From NCBI RefSeq assembly GCF_002221505.1, contig NZ_CP011036.1, positions 2,666,001 to 2,730,000 of the forward strand: DNA of 64,000 nucleotides, given 5' to 3'. The position numbers were made by a program, and so were the translations under genes. Under the pieces are notes generated by a model, which ran no database searches, had not been told where the DNA came from, and was given only the letters and a program-made list of their open reading frames with translations. Positions 28,118 to 36,624 of the stretch are shown here, piece by piece (the stretch's first letter is position 1; each line of letters opens with the position of its first letter). The DNA is from Pseudoalteromonas nigrifaciens. Its GTDB lineage: Bacteria; Pseudomonadota; Gammaproteobacteria; Enterobacterales; Alteromonadaceae.

Positions 28118-28130
28118 CCTGCAATTTGTA

Positions 28131-28613
28131 TTACAAATCTAGGCGCAGACCCGGATCTTGTTTTATTTTTTCAATTACCATGTAGGTGTGATGCGTTCCC
28201 ACTCCAGGTATATCAACTAAGTCGCCAAGCACTTGCCTGTACTCGTCCATGTTTGATACCCTGATTTTCAGCAAGTAGTCGTAGCCACCAGCAACCATGT
28301 CGCACTCCACTACTTGCCTAATTTTTAAAATGTGTTCTCTAAACACTTTAAATACCGCGGTATTTGAAGTCACCAACGACACTTGTACATGTGCAACTAA
28401 GCTTTGATTAAGCTTGGCTTCGCTAAGCTTTGCAACATAGCCTTCAATATAGCCTTCTTGCTCTAAACGCTTTACACGATCAAGACAAGGGCTGGGGCTT
28501 AAATTAACCTGCTTTGCGAGGTTAACATTTGAAATTCTGCCGTTCTGTTGCAGAACGTCTAAAATAGCTAAATCGATACGATCAAGCAGGCGTAATCTAT
28601 TTGGACTCGTCAT
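28131..28613 (-). CDS. Lrp/AsnC-family regulator, probable proline-utilisation regulator
   Basis: This is a predicted amino-acid-responsive transcription factor of 160 aa. The helix-turn-helix is at about residues 12-60 (LAKQVNLSPSPCLDRVKRLEQEG). The ligand-binding RAM domain is at about 70-155 (VECDMVAGGYDYLLKIRV). It is divergent from putA with 163 nt between them, and that gap holds a near-consensus Lrp box. PutR-type Lrp proteins activate putA in several proteobacteria, and this PutA has no DNA-binding domain. A put-specific role is therefore a reasonable inference. Global Lrp is the alternative. Confidence 0.88.
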   Translation of the reverse strand: MTSPNRLRLLDRIDLAILDVLQQNGRISNVNLAKQVNLSPSPCLDRVKRLEQEGYIEGYVAKLSEAKLNQSLVAHVQVSLVTSNTAVFKVFREHILKIRQVVECDMVAGGYDYLLKIRVSNMDEYRQVLGDLVDIPGVGTHHTYMVIEKIKQDPGLRLDL

Positions 28614-28679
28614 AACAGAACTTTATACGGATAAGTAGAAAATATGCCCTGTAAATTAGCGTAAAACGCCAAATTTAAC

Positions 28680-28694
28680 CAGCATATTCTGCTG
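28680..28694. promoter_or_regulatory. Lrp box between the lrp-type gene and putA
   Basis: CAGCAtattcTGCTG matches the known Lrp consensus YAGHAWATTWTDCTR at 14 of 15 positions. It lies 83 nt before the putA start and 67 nt from the regulator start, well placed to control both. Confidence 0.65.
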
Positions 28695-28776
28695 AATTTT
28701 AATTAGAATGCACGCCTTACACCAACGAATATTTAGTGGTAATTAATTTTACCTTAAGTTTTAACACTCCTGAGGG

Positions 28777-31700
28777 TTGCTTATGTTATTCAATAGCGAT
28801 TTGACAACGACTTGTCCAATTCGACAAAAAATCCGTGACTTCTACCGCATCGACGAAAATGCGGTTATCGATCATATTTTACCACTTGCTGAAGTAGGTG
28901 TTAAAGCACGAAGTCGTGCCTGGGAAAGAGCTCGCCAAATTGTTTTAAATATTCGTAAAGACCAAGATGGTCAAAGCGGTGTTGATGCACTATTAAATGA
29001 GTTTTCACTCTCTAGTGAAGAAGGCGTAGTATTAATGTGCTTAGCCGAAGCCCTGCTTCGCGTACCAGACAAAGCAACTCAAGACACATTAATTCGTGAC
29101 AAATTAGCAAAAGGCGACTGGAGCTCTCATTTAGGCAGCAGCGATTCGTTATTTGTTAACGCATCGTCTTGGGGCCTATTAGTAACCGGTAAAATGGTTA
29201 ACTACACAGATAAAACCAAAGAACAGCAATTTGGTATGCTTAAAAAAACCATAGGTCGTTTAGGCGAGCCTGTTATTCGTAAATCAGTAAACTTTGCGAT
29301 GAAAATTATGGGTAAGCAATTCGTTATGGGTCGTACCATTGACGAAGCAATAGTACGTGCTGCCGATAAAGAACAAAAAGGCTATGTATATTCATACGAC
29401 ATGCTAGGCGAAGGCGCGCGCACCATGAAAGATGCGCAGCGTTACTTTGACAGTTACATGAACGCGATTCATGCTATTGGTAAAGCGGCAAATGGCCGTG
29501 GCCCAATAAAAAGCCCAGGCATTTCAGTTAAGCTTTCTGCTATTCATCCTCGTTATGAGTTTACGCATAAAGAACGCGTAATGGCCGAGATTGTGCCTAA
29601 GCTTAAAGAGCTTGCGCTAGCAGCTAAACAATATGATATTGGCTTTACTGTTGACGCTGAGGAAGCAGACCGTCTAGATATTTCTTTAGATGTAATTGAA
29701 GCGGTATTTAGTGATGACGACCTAGCAGGTTGGAACGGCTTTGGTTTAGCGGTTCAAGCGTATCAAAAACGCGCTATATTTGTAATTGAATGGCTAACTG
29801 AACTTGCAACCCGTGTGGGTCGCAAAATGATGGTGCGTTTAGTTAAAGGCGCTTATTGGGACACTGAAATAAAAACCACACAACAAGATGGTTTAGAGCA
29901 TTTTCCGGTATTTACTCGCAAAGCAACCACCGACGTGTCTTATAAAGCGTGTGCCATGAAAATGCTCGAAGCACGTGATGTACTTTACCCACAGTTTGCT
30001 ACCCATAATGCCTACTCAGCAGCAACTATATTAGAAGTGGCTAAAGGTGATAACACCGGTTTTGAATTCCAACGTTTACACGGTATGGGCGAATCTTTAT
30101 TTGACCAAATTGTTACCGAGGAAAAAATTCAGTGCCGCGTATACGCACCAGTGGGCCAACACGAAGACCTGCTGGCTTACTTAGTACGCCGTTTATTAGA
30201 AAATGGTGCTAACTCATCGTTTGTTAATGCCATTGTAGATACCACTAAGCCGGTTGAGACACTATTACCTGATCCGGTAGAAACACTGCAAGGTTTACGT
30301 AATAAATACAATACGCAAATTAAAATGCCAATTGACTTATATGGCGCCGAACGTGCCAATTCAAAAGGCATGGATTTAACCGATATAAACGTGATCACCC
30401 CGTTTAAAGAAAACCTTGATCTGTGGTTTAACGAACACTTAATTGAGCAAAGCCAAGTACCTGAAGGCTCTGTGGCAGTTAAAAACCCGGCAAACCACAA
30501 AGAAATAATTGGCCATATAAAACTGCAATCTAGCGATGAAATGCAAGTTTTGCTAGCCAACGCAGAAAACGCTTTTGAATCATGGTCACAAACATCGGTA
30601 AAAGAACGCGCTAACTTATTACGCCGCGTTGCCGATATTTTAGAGCGTCATCATGACGAGCTAGTGGCTATTTGTATTAAAGAAGCCGGTAAAATAGCTA
30701 AAGATGGTATTGATGAAGTACGCGAAGCGGTTGATTTTTGTCGTTACTACGCAGCCCGCGCTGAAGAGCTATCGCAAGATGAGCGCTTTGAAGCCCGTGG
30801 TGTTATTTTATGTATTAGCCCATGGAACTTCCCGCTAGCTATTTTCTTAGGCCAAGTAGCCGCTGCTATTGTGACCGGTAATACCGTTATTGCAAAACCA
30901 GCTGAGCAAACGAGTCTAATTGCGCTGCGTGCCATTGAGCTTATGCTATCGGTAGGTTTACCAGAGCATGTTGTGCAAACGGTAATAGCCCGTGGTAGTG
31001 ACGTAGGTAAAACAATTGTTCCGGATGAACGCGTTCAAGCAATTATGTTTACTGGCTCGACTGAAACAGGCACGCTTATTTCACAAACGCTCGCGGCTCG
31101 TAGCGATATTCAAGTACCGTTAATTGCTGAAACAGGCGGCCAAAACTGTATGATCGTTGACTCAACAGCACTCCCTGAGCAAGTGGTTGACGATGTAATT
31201 AGTTCTGGTTTTCAAAGTGCTGGGCAACGCTGTTCAGCGTTACGTGTATTATTTATTCAAGAAGACGTTGCCGATGGCATAATCGAAATGCTTAAAGGTG
31301 CACTGGCTGAATTACATATAGGCGACCCATCGTTACTATCTACTGACGTAGGCCCGGTAATTGATGAAAAAGCGCTGAAAAGCTTAAACGATCACGTTGA
31401 GTACTTAAAAGGTAATGCGACATTACATTACGAGTGTAAAATTCCAGATAACACAGTAAATGGTGCGTACTTCTTTGCTCCTCGCTTATACGAAATAAAA
31501 GACTTATCGGTACTTAAGCGCGAAGTATTTGGCCCATGTGTACACGTTATACGCTTTAAATCGAGCGAACTAGACAGTGTTATGGATCAAATAAACAACA
31601 CAGGTTACGGCTTAACTATGGGCGTGCATTCGCGCATTGAAGAGCGCTGTGAATACCTAGCTAAAATGTCGCGTGCAGGTAACGTATACGTTAACCGTAA

Positions 31701-32586
31701 TATGATTGGCGCTATTGTTGGTGTGCAACCATTTGGTGGCCGTGGTTTATCTGGTACTGGCCCTAAAGCCGGCGGCCCTAACTACTTACAACGTTTAGTA
31801 AAAGAAAAAGCATCACCAGAAAACGTGCAAATGACCAATCTAACGCCAGACGAGCTGGATTTACACCACTACAGCGGTGCAAACGAGCAAGTAGAAAAGC
31901 TAATGATTAACTCTATGCGCGATGAAAAAATTTGGCGCTCAACACCACTAAACGACCGTGTCTCTGCGGTGCGTCAATTGCTTGCTAAAATAGCCACAGT
32001 TGAAATTATTGACGACTTAGCAGACGATTTAGCACTAACACTTGCCGATGCACGTGCACAACTTAATCGCTTAGAAAAGCACATGCGTAAATTTACTACA
32101 TTACCAGGGCCAACAGGTGAGTCTAATACTTTGCACCTTGAAGCACGTGGTTGTGTTGTATGTTACGCTGATAAGAGCACATCATTTAACTTTTGGGCAT
32201 TATCGATCATTACTGCAATTGCTGCGGGTAATACGGTAATTACCGTGGCTTCTGAAATATTTTATGAAGAAGCGGTTGCCTTTAGAGATAAATTTATTGC
32301 CACCGGTGTTGCCGAAGGCGTGTTCCAAGTAGCTAAACCAAATCAGTTACAAGCTATATTGGCACATCCGCACTTAGCCGGCGCTGTGGTTGCAGCACGC
32401 TCTTCTCGCTTTGGTTATTTCAGCCAGCAACTAGCGCAGCGTAAAGGTGCTATTTTGCCAGTGATCAGCTCTGAATATTACGATACGCTTATTAAACGTT
32501 TAGTAACTGAAAAAACCATCAGTATAGATACAACGGCATCGGGTGGTAATACATCGCTGATGACGCTTGTTGAAGATGATGAGTAA
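28777..32586 (+). CDS. putA: Bifunctional proline dehydrogenase / glutamate-semialdehyde dehydrogenase
   Basis: PutA oxidises proline to glutamate in two steps, passing electrons to quinone and then to NAD+. It is 1269 aa. The N-terminal ribbon-helix-helix repressor domain of E. coli PutA is missing, and the protein opens directly in the helical arm. The FAD-dependent PRODH barrel spans about 60-470 (KLSAIHPRYE, YAPVGQHEDLLAYLVRR). The aldehyde dehydrogenase domain spans about 550-1000, with E in ETGGQN and catalytic C819 in AGQRCSALR. A C-terminal lid-type domain ends in GGNTSLMTL. It is thus a bifunctional, non-DNA-binding long PutA. The Shine-Dalgarno GAGGG is present and a terminator follows. 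Confidence 0.96.
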   Translation: MLMLFNSDLTTTCPIRQKIRDFYRIDENAVIDHILPLAEVGVKARSRAWERARQIVLNIRKDQDGQSGVDALLNEFSLSSEEGVVLMCLAEALLRVPDKATQDTLIRDKLAKGDWSSHLGSSDSLFVNASSWGLLVTGKMVNYTDKTKEQQFGMLKKTIGRLGEPVIRKSVNFAMKIMGKQFVMGRTIDEAIVRAADKEQKGYVYSYDMLGEGARTMKDAQRYFDSYMNAIHAIGKAANGRGPIKSPGISVKLSAIHPRYEFTHKERVMAEIVPKLKELALAAKQYDIGFTVDAEEADRLDISLDVIEAVFSDDDLAGWNGFGLAVQAYQKRAIFVIEWLTELATRVGRKMMVRLVKGAYWDTEIKTTQQDGLEHFPVFTRKATTDVSYKACAMKMLEARDVLYPQFATHNAYSAATILEVAKGDNTGFEFQRLHGMGESLFDQIVTEEKIQCRVYAPVGQHEDLLAYLVRRLLENGANSSFVNAIVDTTKPVETLLPDPVETLQGLRNKYNTQIKMPIDLYGAERANSKGMDLTDINVITPFKENLDLWFNEHLIEQSQVPEGSVAVKNPANHKEIIGHIKLQSSDEMQVLLANAENAFESWSQTSVKERANLLRRVADILERHHDELVAICIKEAGKIAKDGIDEVREAVDFCRYYAARAEELSQDERFEARGVILCISPWNFPLAIFLGQVAAAIVTGNTVIAKPAEQTSLIALRAIELMLSVGLPEHVVQTVIARGSDVGKTIVPDERVQAIMFTGSTETGTLISQTLAARSDIQVPLIAETGGQNCMIVDSTALPEQVVDDVISSGFQSAGQRCSALRVLFIQEDVADGIIEMLKGALAELHIGDPSLLSTDVGPVIDEKALKSLNDHVEYLKGNATLHYECKIPDNTVNGAYFFAPRLYEIKDLSVLKREVFGPCVHVIRFKSSELDSVMDQINNTGYGLTMGVHSRIEERCEYLAKMSRAGNVYVNRNMIGAIVGVQPFGGRGLSGTGPKAGGPNYLQRLVKEKASPENVQMTNLTPDELDLHHYSGANEQVEKLMINSMRDEKIWRSTPLNDRVSAVRQLLAKIATVEIIDDLADDLALTLADARAQLNRLEKHMRKFTTLPGPTGESNTLHLEARGCVVCYADKSTSFNFWALSIITAIAAGNTVITVASEIFYEEAVAFRDKFIATGVAEGVFQVAKPNQLQAILAHPHLAGAVVAARSSRFGYFSQQLAQRKGAILPVISSEYYDTLIKRLVTEKTISIDTTASGGNTSLMTLVEDDE

Positions 32587-32615
32587 CTAGTTTAGCACTA
32601 ATTACTTATTCGTAT

Positions 32616-32642
32616 AAAAAGGCACCTTAGGGTGCCTTTTTT
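32616..32642 (+). terminator. Terminator of putA
   Basis: An 11-base perfect stem (AAAAAGGCACC against GGTGCCTTTTT) with a TTAG loop and T run begins 30 nt past the putA stop. Confidence 0.9.
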
Positions 32643-32706
32643 ACTATGTTAATTGTAATATTTTTGTTACTTTAACCAGTAGAATACTTATATGAAGTGA
32701 ATTAAA

Positions 32707-33900
32707 TTGAAAGTCATTCCAATTTCGCAGTTATTACCTGGCATGTTTGTACAAAGCGTAACAAAGCAAACCGGACGTATAAAAATAAAAAGCCAAGGCT
32801 GGGTTAAAACTCAAGCCGGTATCGATAAATTAAAAAATGTCGGTATTTTAGAAGTTGAAATAGATCCAGATAAAACCCTCATCGAATCAGTGCCTGAAAA
32901 AGATCCAGCTAAGACACCTTCCCCTATAGCAAAGCGCGATCCTTGGCAAAAAACGCACAGTGCCGAGCAAGAAATGGGCAAAGCTAAAAAGCTTTACGAT
33001 GAAGCTAAATCACTACAGATTAAAGCATTTAAAGATATAAAAGCAGGTAAAAATATAGACATAGCGCCTTTTAGAGAGCTTGCTAGTGGTTTTATGGATT
33101 CGGTATTTAGAAATCAAGATGCACTTACATGTCTTACTCAAATGCGCCAAAAAGATGCCTACCTGTTAGAGCACTCTATTAATGTTTCTATTTTAATTAG
33201 TATTTTTGCCAAGCATTTAAATATAGATAAAAATATAATTGAACAGCTAACTACTGGCGCGCTACTGCATGATATTGGCAAAATAAAAATTCCCGATGCA
33301 GTACTCAATAAGCCGGGACGTTTTACTGATGAAGAATTTACAATAATGAAAAATCATGCGCGCTTTAGTAAAGAAATTTTACAAGCTGCAGGGCTCAAAG
33401 GTATAGCTGTTGATATTGCCGGTATGCACCATGAACGCTTAGATGGTAAAGGCTATCCGTTTGGTAAAAAAGGCGATGAAATAAGCCAGTATGTGCGTAT
33501 GGCGTCAATTGTTGACGTGTATGATGCACTCACAGCTGAGCGCGTTTATAAAGCGGGTATGGAGCCGATAAAAGCCTTTAAAATATTAAAAGAAGGTTGC
33601 CCTGATAGTTTTGATAGTGAGTTATTAACTAAATTTATTCAGTGTATCGGTATTCACCCGGTAGGCACACTGGTTAAGCTCTCGAGTCAAAAAGTGGGAC
33701 TGGTGACACAGAGCAACCCTGCCAGCCCACTAAAGCCCGTTGTTAAAACTTTCTATAGTGCAAAGCATGGGCGCTACACCCAAGTGCAAGACATAGATTT
33801 AGCACATAAAAAAAGCCAAGATACGCTTGAGTCGGCAGTTAAAACTAACGAATACAATATTGACTTACAACGCTTTTATAAAAATTCAATTTTACCCTAA
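32707..33900 (+). CDS. HD-GYP domain c-di-GMP phosphodiesterase
   Basis: This is a predicted c-di-GMP-degrading enzyme of 397 aa. An N-terminal DUF3391-type region (about 1-130) precedes the HD-GYP domain (about 145-320). The metal-binding HD is at 188-189 (LLHDIGKIKIPD), and the complete GYP signature HHERLDGKGYP is at 241-251, so activity is likely. The start is a TTG with AAGTGA 6 nt upstream, since no in-frame ATG fits. It is convergent with gspB, with only 7 nt between the stop codons. A short GCCGC/GCGGC hairpin there is the only termination signal. Confidence 0.92.
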   Translation: MKVIPISQLLPGMFVQSVTKQTGRIKIKSQGWVKTQAGIDKLKNVGILEVEIDPDKTLIESVPEKDPAKTPSPIAKRDPWQKTHSAEQEMGKAKKLYDEAKSLQIKAFKDIKAGKNIDIAPFRELASGFMDSVFRNQDALTCLTQMRQKDAYLLEHSINVSILISIFAKHLNIDKNIIEQLTTGALLHDIGKIKIPDAVLNKPGRFTDEEFTIMKNHARFSKEILQAAGLKGIAVDIAGMHHERLDGKGYPFGKKGDEISQYVRMASIVDVYDALTAERVYKAGMEPIKAFKILKEGCPDSFDSELLTKFIQCIGIHPVGTLVKLSSQKVGLVTQSNPASPLKPVVKTFYSAKHGRYTQVQDIDLAHKKSQDTLESAVKTNEYNIDLQRFYKNSILP

Positions 33901-33907
33901 TTAGCCG

Positions 33908-35023
33908 CTATTGCGGCCAATCTTGTAGCGCCTTTAAGCTAAATTCGTAGCCGTCAAAATCAAGTACGCTTTGCTCTGGTGTTATTTCTCGCACTGTTAA
34001 TGCACCTATACTATCGCCCTCAAAAAGCTCGCGACCATTGAGCTTGATCCAACGCTTATCGAGTGCAGACGAATATATATGCGCCTGATATTTAAGTGGC
34101 GGTAACATGGCTTGTAATCCATCTGGCAACAGCTCTATTGGTTGCACGCGTGATGAGCTGCGCGTTGCTTGCGTGACTTCGTAGTTTTGTGTTTTTTCTG
34201 TATCTTGAATAGCTTGATCAAAAGCTGTTTCTAATAATGTTGGGCTCTTTGCAAGCGCAGGTCTTTTAGTTTGTTGTGCTGTAGAGCCTTGCGAATCGAG
34301 TGGTTTACCAAGCACTTTATACTTACTTAAATCAAGCGATGCCGATGAAGGCATATTTGTTTGAGGTTGCTGCCCAGCTGCTTGTGTTGCCTGGTTATTC
34401 GTTTGATTGAAGCTAGGTTGATTATAATGTGGTTGTGAATATCCCTGCTGATTAATTGCGCCTTGCGCATACGTACCCTGAGCAAAACTATTTTGCGGGT
34501 TTAGGTTTTGCTGGAGTGTGGCTTGATTTTCCATTATTGGAATATATTGCCCTTGCGGCGTAAGTAACATTTGTACAATACCACTTGGGGTTTGTACATA
34601 TACTAACTGCCCTTGAATTGAAGTTGCTGTATTTACTGCGTCTGGCGGGGCCGTTTTTGGCGCTGATGGTTGCGCCGCTAATACAGCTATATTTTGCTCT
34701 GCAGTTTGTAATCTTGCTGTATTATCTATATCCGATTTGGTTGTTATTGTTGGTTCTTTATCGGCATTAGTATTTTTTAATATTGCTGTAGTGCTAACTT
34801 GCTCATTATTACTATTAAATGAGCTGTTTTGTAGCCATTTTCCACTAACAAAACCACCAGCAACACTAAAGCTAACCGCTAAGCTGCCACCAATCACAAA
34901 CGCCAAGCGGCGGTATCTCATTAGAGACTGTTGTTGTTTAGCCTGCTGTGCCTGTAAGTCATACTGCTCGGCGCTTATATCGGCTTGTTGCGATTGCTTT
35001 AACGCATCTAATAAATAAGACAT
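33908..35023 (-). CDS. gspB: GspB/ExeB-type secretion accessory protein
   Basis: This is a predicted inner-membrane partner of the GspA ATPase. GspAB helps the type II secretin cross the peptidoglycan in Aeromonas and Vibrio. It is 371 aa. A cytoplasmic N-terminus (SYLLDALKQSQQ) is followed by one membrane helix (about 38-62) and a long variable linker. The linker is strongly Gln/Asn-rich at about 155-225. A C-terminal GspB domain (about 310-371) ends in DFDGYEFSLKALQDWPQ. The start has Shine-Dalgarno AGGTGA and lies 11 nt after gspA. Core type II secretion genes are not in the window. Confidence 0.85.
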   Translation of the reverse strand: MSYLLDALKQSQQADISAEQYDLQAQQAKQQQSLMRYRRLAFVIGGSLAVSFSVAGGFVSGKWLQNSSFNSNNEQVSTTAILKNTNADKEPTITTKSDIDNTARLQTAEQNIAVLAAQPSAPKTAPPDAVNTATSIQGQLVYVQTPSGIVQMLLTPQGQYIPIMENQATLQQNLNPQNSFAQGTYAQGAINQQGYSQPHYNQPSFNQTNNQATQAAGQQPQTNMPSSASLDLSKYKVLGKPLDSQGSTAQQTKRPALAKSPTLLETAFDQAIQDTEKTQNYEVTQATRSSSRVQPIELLPDGLQAMLPPLKYQAHIYSSALDKRWIKLNGRELFEGDSIGALTVREITPEQSVLDFDGYEFSLKALQDWPQ

Positions 35024-35034
35024 TAATCACCTAA

Positions 35035-35952
35035 CTATAAAATAAATGAAAGCCCTAAGCCTGCTGCAAATAAAGCAACAAAAGCAGAGCAATATAGCCA
35101 ATATGGCACGGTTTTAGGTGGCGTATTATTAGCCGCAATAAAATCGGGTGGTAATGATTCCTGAGCAGATTTTTTTATAATCTCGCTATCTATTGTTAAT
35201 TGCTGTTTTGCAAATGCCCCTACTAACGCCCGCTCACACACTAAGTTCATTAATCGTGGCACGCCACCGGTAAGTTGATGAACGCTTTGCATTGCTTCCA
35301 ACGAAAAAATACCTTTATCACAGCCTGCAATATGTAAACGATGCTTAATGTATGCCACCGTTTGTCCTTGTGTTAAAGGCAGTAAGTGATAGCGAGCTGT
35401 TATACGCTGTGCAAGCTGCCTTAACTCATTTCGTTTTAATAATACTTGCAGCTCAGGTTGCCCCACCAGCACTATTTGTAATAGCTTTTTATGATCGGTT
35501 TCTATGTTGGTTAGTAGGCGCAGTTGTTCTAGTACATCGGGAGCAAGTAACTGCGCTTCGTCAATAATAAGTATGGTATGCCCACCCGCTTTATTATTTG
35601 CTTCTAAGTGCTTTTTTATAACATCGGTAAGGCTTTTTAAACTCGCATTTTGTGCATCATAATTAATTTTAAGCTCATCACAAATACTGGCTAAAAGCTC
35701 AAGCTCTGATAAGGCCGGATTATGGATCATCGCAACTTGAGTATTCTCTGGCAGTTTTTCTAGCATACTGCGAGTAATGGTTGTTTTACCTGTACCCACT
35801 TCGCCGGTTAATAATACAAAGCCGCCGTCTTCACCTAATCCATAGGTAAGGTGCGCTAACGCTTCTTTATGTCGCTCACTTAAAAACAAATAATGGGGGT
35901 TAGGCGAGATTGAAAAGGGTTTTTCATGCAAACCAAAATAGCTTAAATACAC
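35035..35952 (-). CDS. gspA: GspA/ExeA-type AAA ATPase
   Basis: This is a predicted inner-membrane ATPase with a cytoplasmic AAA domain. It works with GspB in secretin assembly. I chose the GTG at 35952 (305 aa, starting with V as Met, YLSYFGLHEKPFS) because AAGGAA lies 8 nt upstream and the family begins there. An in-frame ATG at 35985 has no Shine-Dalgarno. Walker A is GEVGTGKTT (about residues 47-55), and Walker B is HTILIIDEAQLL (about 126-137). A C-terminal helix (about 283-303) anchors it in the membrane. The usual periplasmic peptidoglycan-binding domain of full-length ExeA is absent. Confidence 0.87.
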   Translation of the reverse strand: MYLSYFGLHEKPFSISPNPHYLFLSERHKEALAHLTYGLGEDGGFVLLTGEVGTGKTTITRSMLEKLPENTQVAMIHNPALSELELLASICDELKINYDAQNASLKSLTDVIKKHLEANNKAGGHTILIIDEAQLLAPDVLEQLRLLTNIETDHKKLLQIVLVGQPELQVLLKRNELRQLAQRITARYHLLPLTQGQTVAYIKHRLHIAGCDKGIFSLEAMQSVHQLTGGVPRLMNLVCERALVGAFAKQQLTIDSEIIKKSAQESLPPDFIAANNTPPKTVPYWLYCSAFVALFAAGLGLSFIL

Positions 35953-35991
35953 CTGAGTATTCCTTGGTAAATAAATCCCCCCCATAATGGC

Positions 35992-36028
35992 AAAAAAAGA
36001 GCCTTAGTGACAACACTCAGGCTCTTTT
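35992..36028 (-). terminator. Terminator of the DUF1566 gene pair
   Basis: AAAAGAGCCTtAGTG pairs with CACTcAGGCTCTTTT around a four-base loop with one mismatch. A run of seven T follows on the minus strand, just upstream of gspA. Confidence 0.8.
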
Positions 36029-36099
36029 ATTATTGAAATAACGTAAATTAATGTAAAAAACGCTGCTTTAAATTTAGCTGTGCATTTACTTATATTGGA

Positions 36100-36615
36100 T
36101 TATTTTTCGTAACGCATTAAGCGCAAATAAACACTGCTGGTTTTAGCGTGCAAACTATTTAGTCCACTGTCAAACTGATATACCCAAGCAGAATTAATCG
36201 TATTTACACCTGAGGTATTGGTCCAATAGTTTTGTAGCTTTGTGCCCAAAAACACCGATTCGTTAATACTTGGCTCTGTACATCTGTGTTCAATAATACT
36301 TGCTAACTCTTTAATATTTGGTACTTGCCAGTCATTATAACTTGCCGTTGTATCGTTAACTGCGCCTCGCAATGCAGTTTGCCAGGTTAATGATGGTGTA
36401 GAGCCTTCGCATGTTGCTGTAGCATTGTTATACACTTGTCCGTAACTACAACGCTGCCACATTAAACCTGTTTTGCTATCTGACACTGTGCCATCGGGAT
36501 TTATTGTAAATCGCTCTGTTGGTGTTGTTTGCGTAACAGAGTCATAACAAACCCCAGCAATTACGTTAAAGCTTAAACTCATTGCCGCAAATGTAGTTAT
36601 TAATTTAAATTTCAT
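36100..36615 (-). CDS. Exported DUF1566-domain protein
   Basis: This is a predicted periplasmic or surface protein of unknown function. It is 171 aa with a signal peptide ending near residue 20 (FNVIAGVCYD). A single DUF1566/Lcl-like domain shows the usual tryptophan and repeat signatures: DSKTGLMWQRC, WQVPNIKELASIIEHRC, YWTNTSGV and the end YLRLMRYEK. It starts 9 nt after a larger DUF1566 lipoprotein, so the two form an operon. The domain is common in surface proteins of marine gammaproteobacteria. Confidence 0.82.
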   Translation of the reverse strand: MKFKLITTFAAMSLSFNVIAGVCYDSVTQTTPTERFTINPDGTVSDSKTGLMWQRCSYGQVYNNATATCEGSTPSLTWQTALRGAVNDTTASYNDWQVPNIKELASIIEHRCTEPSINESVFLGTKLQNYWTNTSGVNTINSAWVYQFDSGLNSLHAKTSSVYLRLMRYEK

Positions 36616-36624
36616 ATACTTCCC

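Noticed and set aside
35953..35985. ATG at 35985 as the gspA start
   Set aside because: There is no Shine-Dalgarno, and the 11 extra residues are not seen in the family. The GTG at 35952 has AAGGAA at the right distance.
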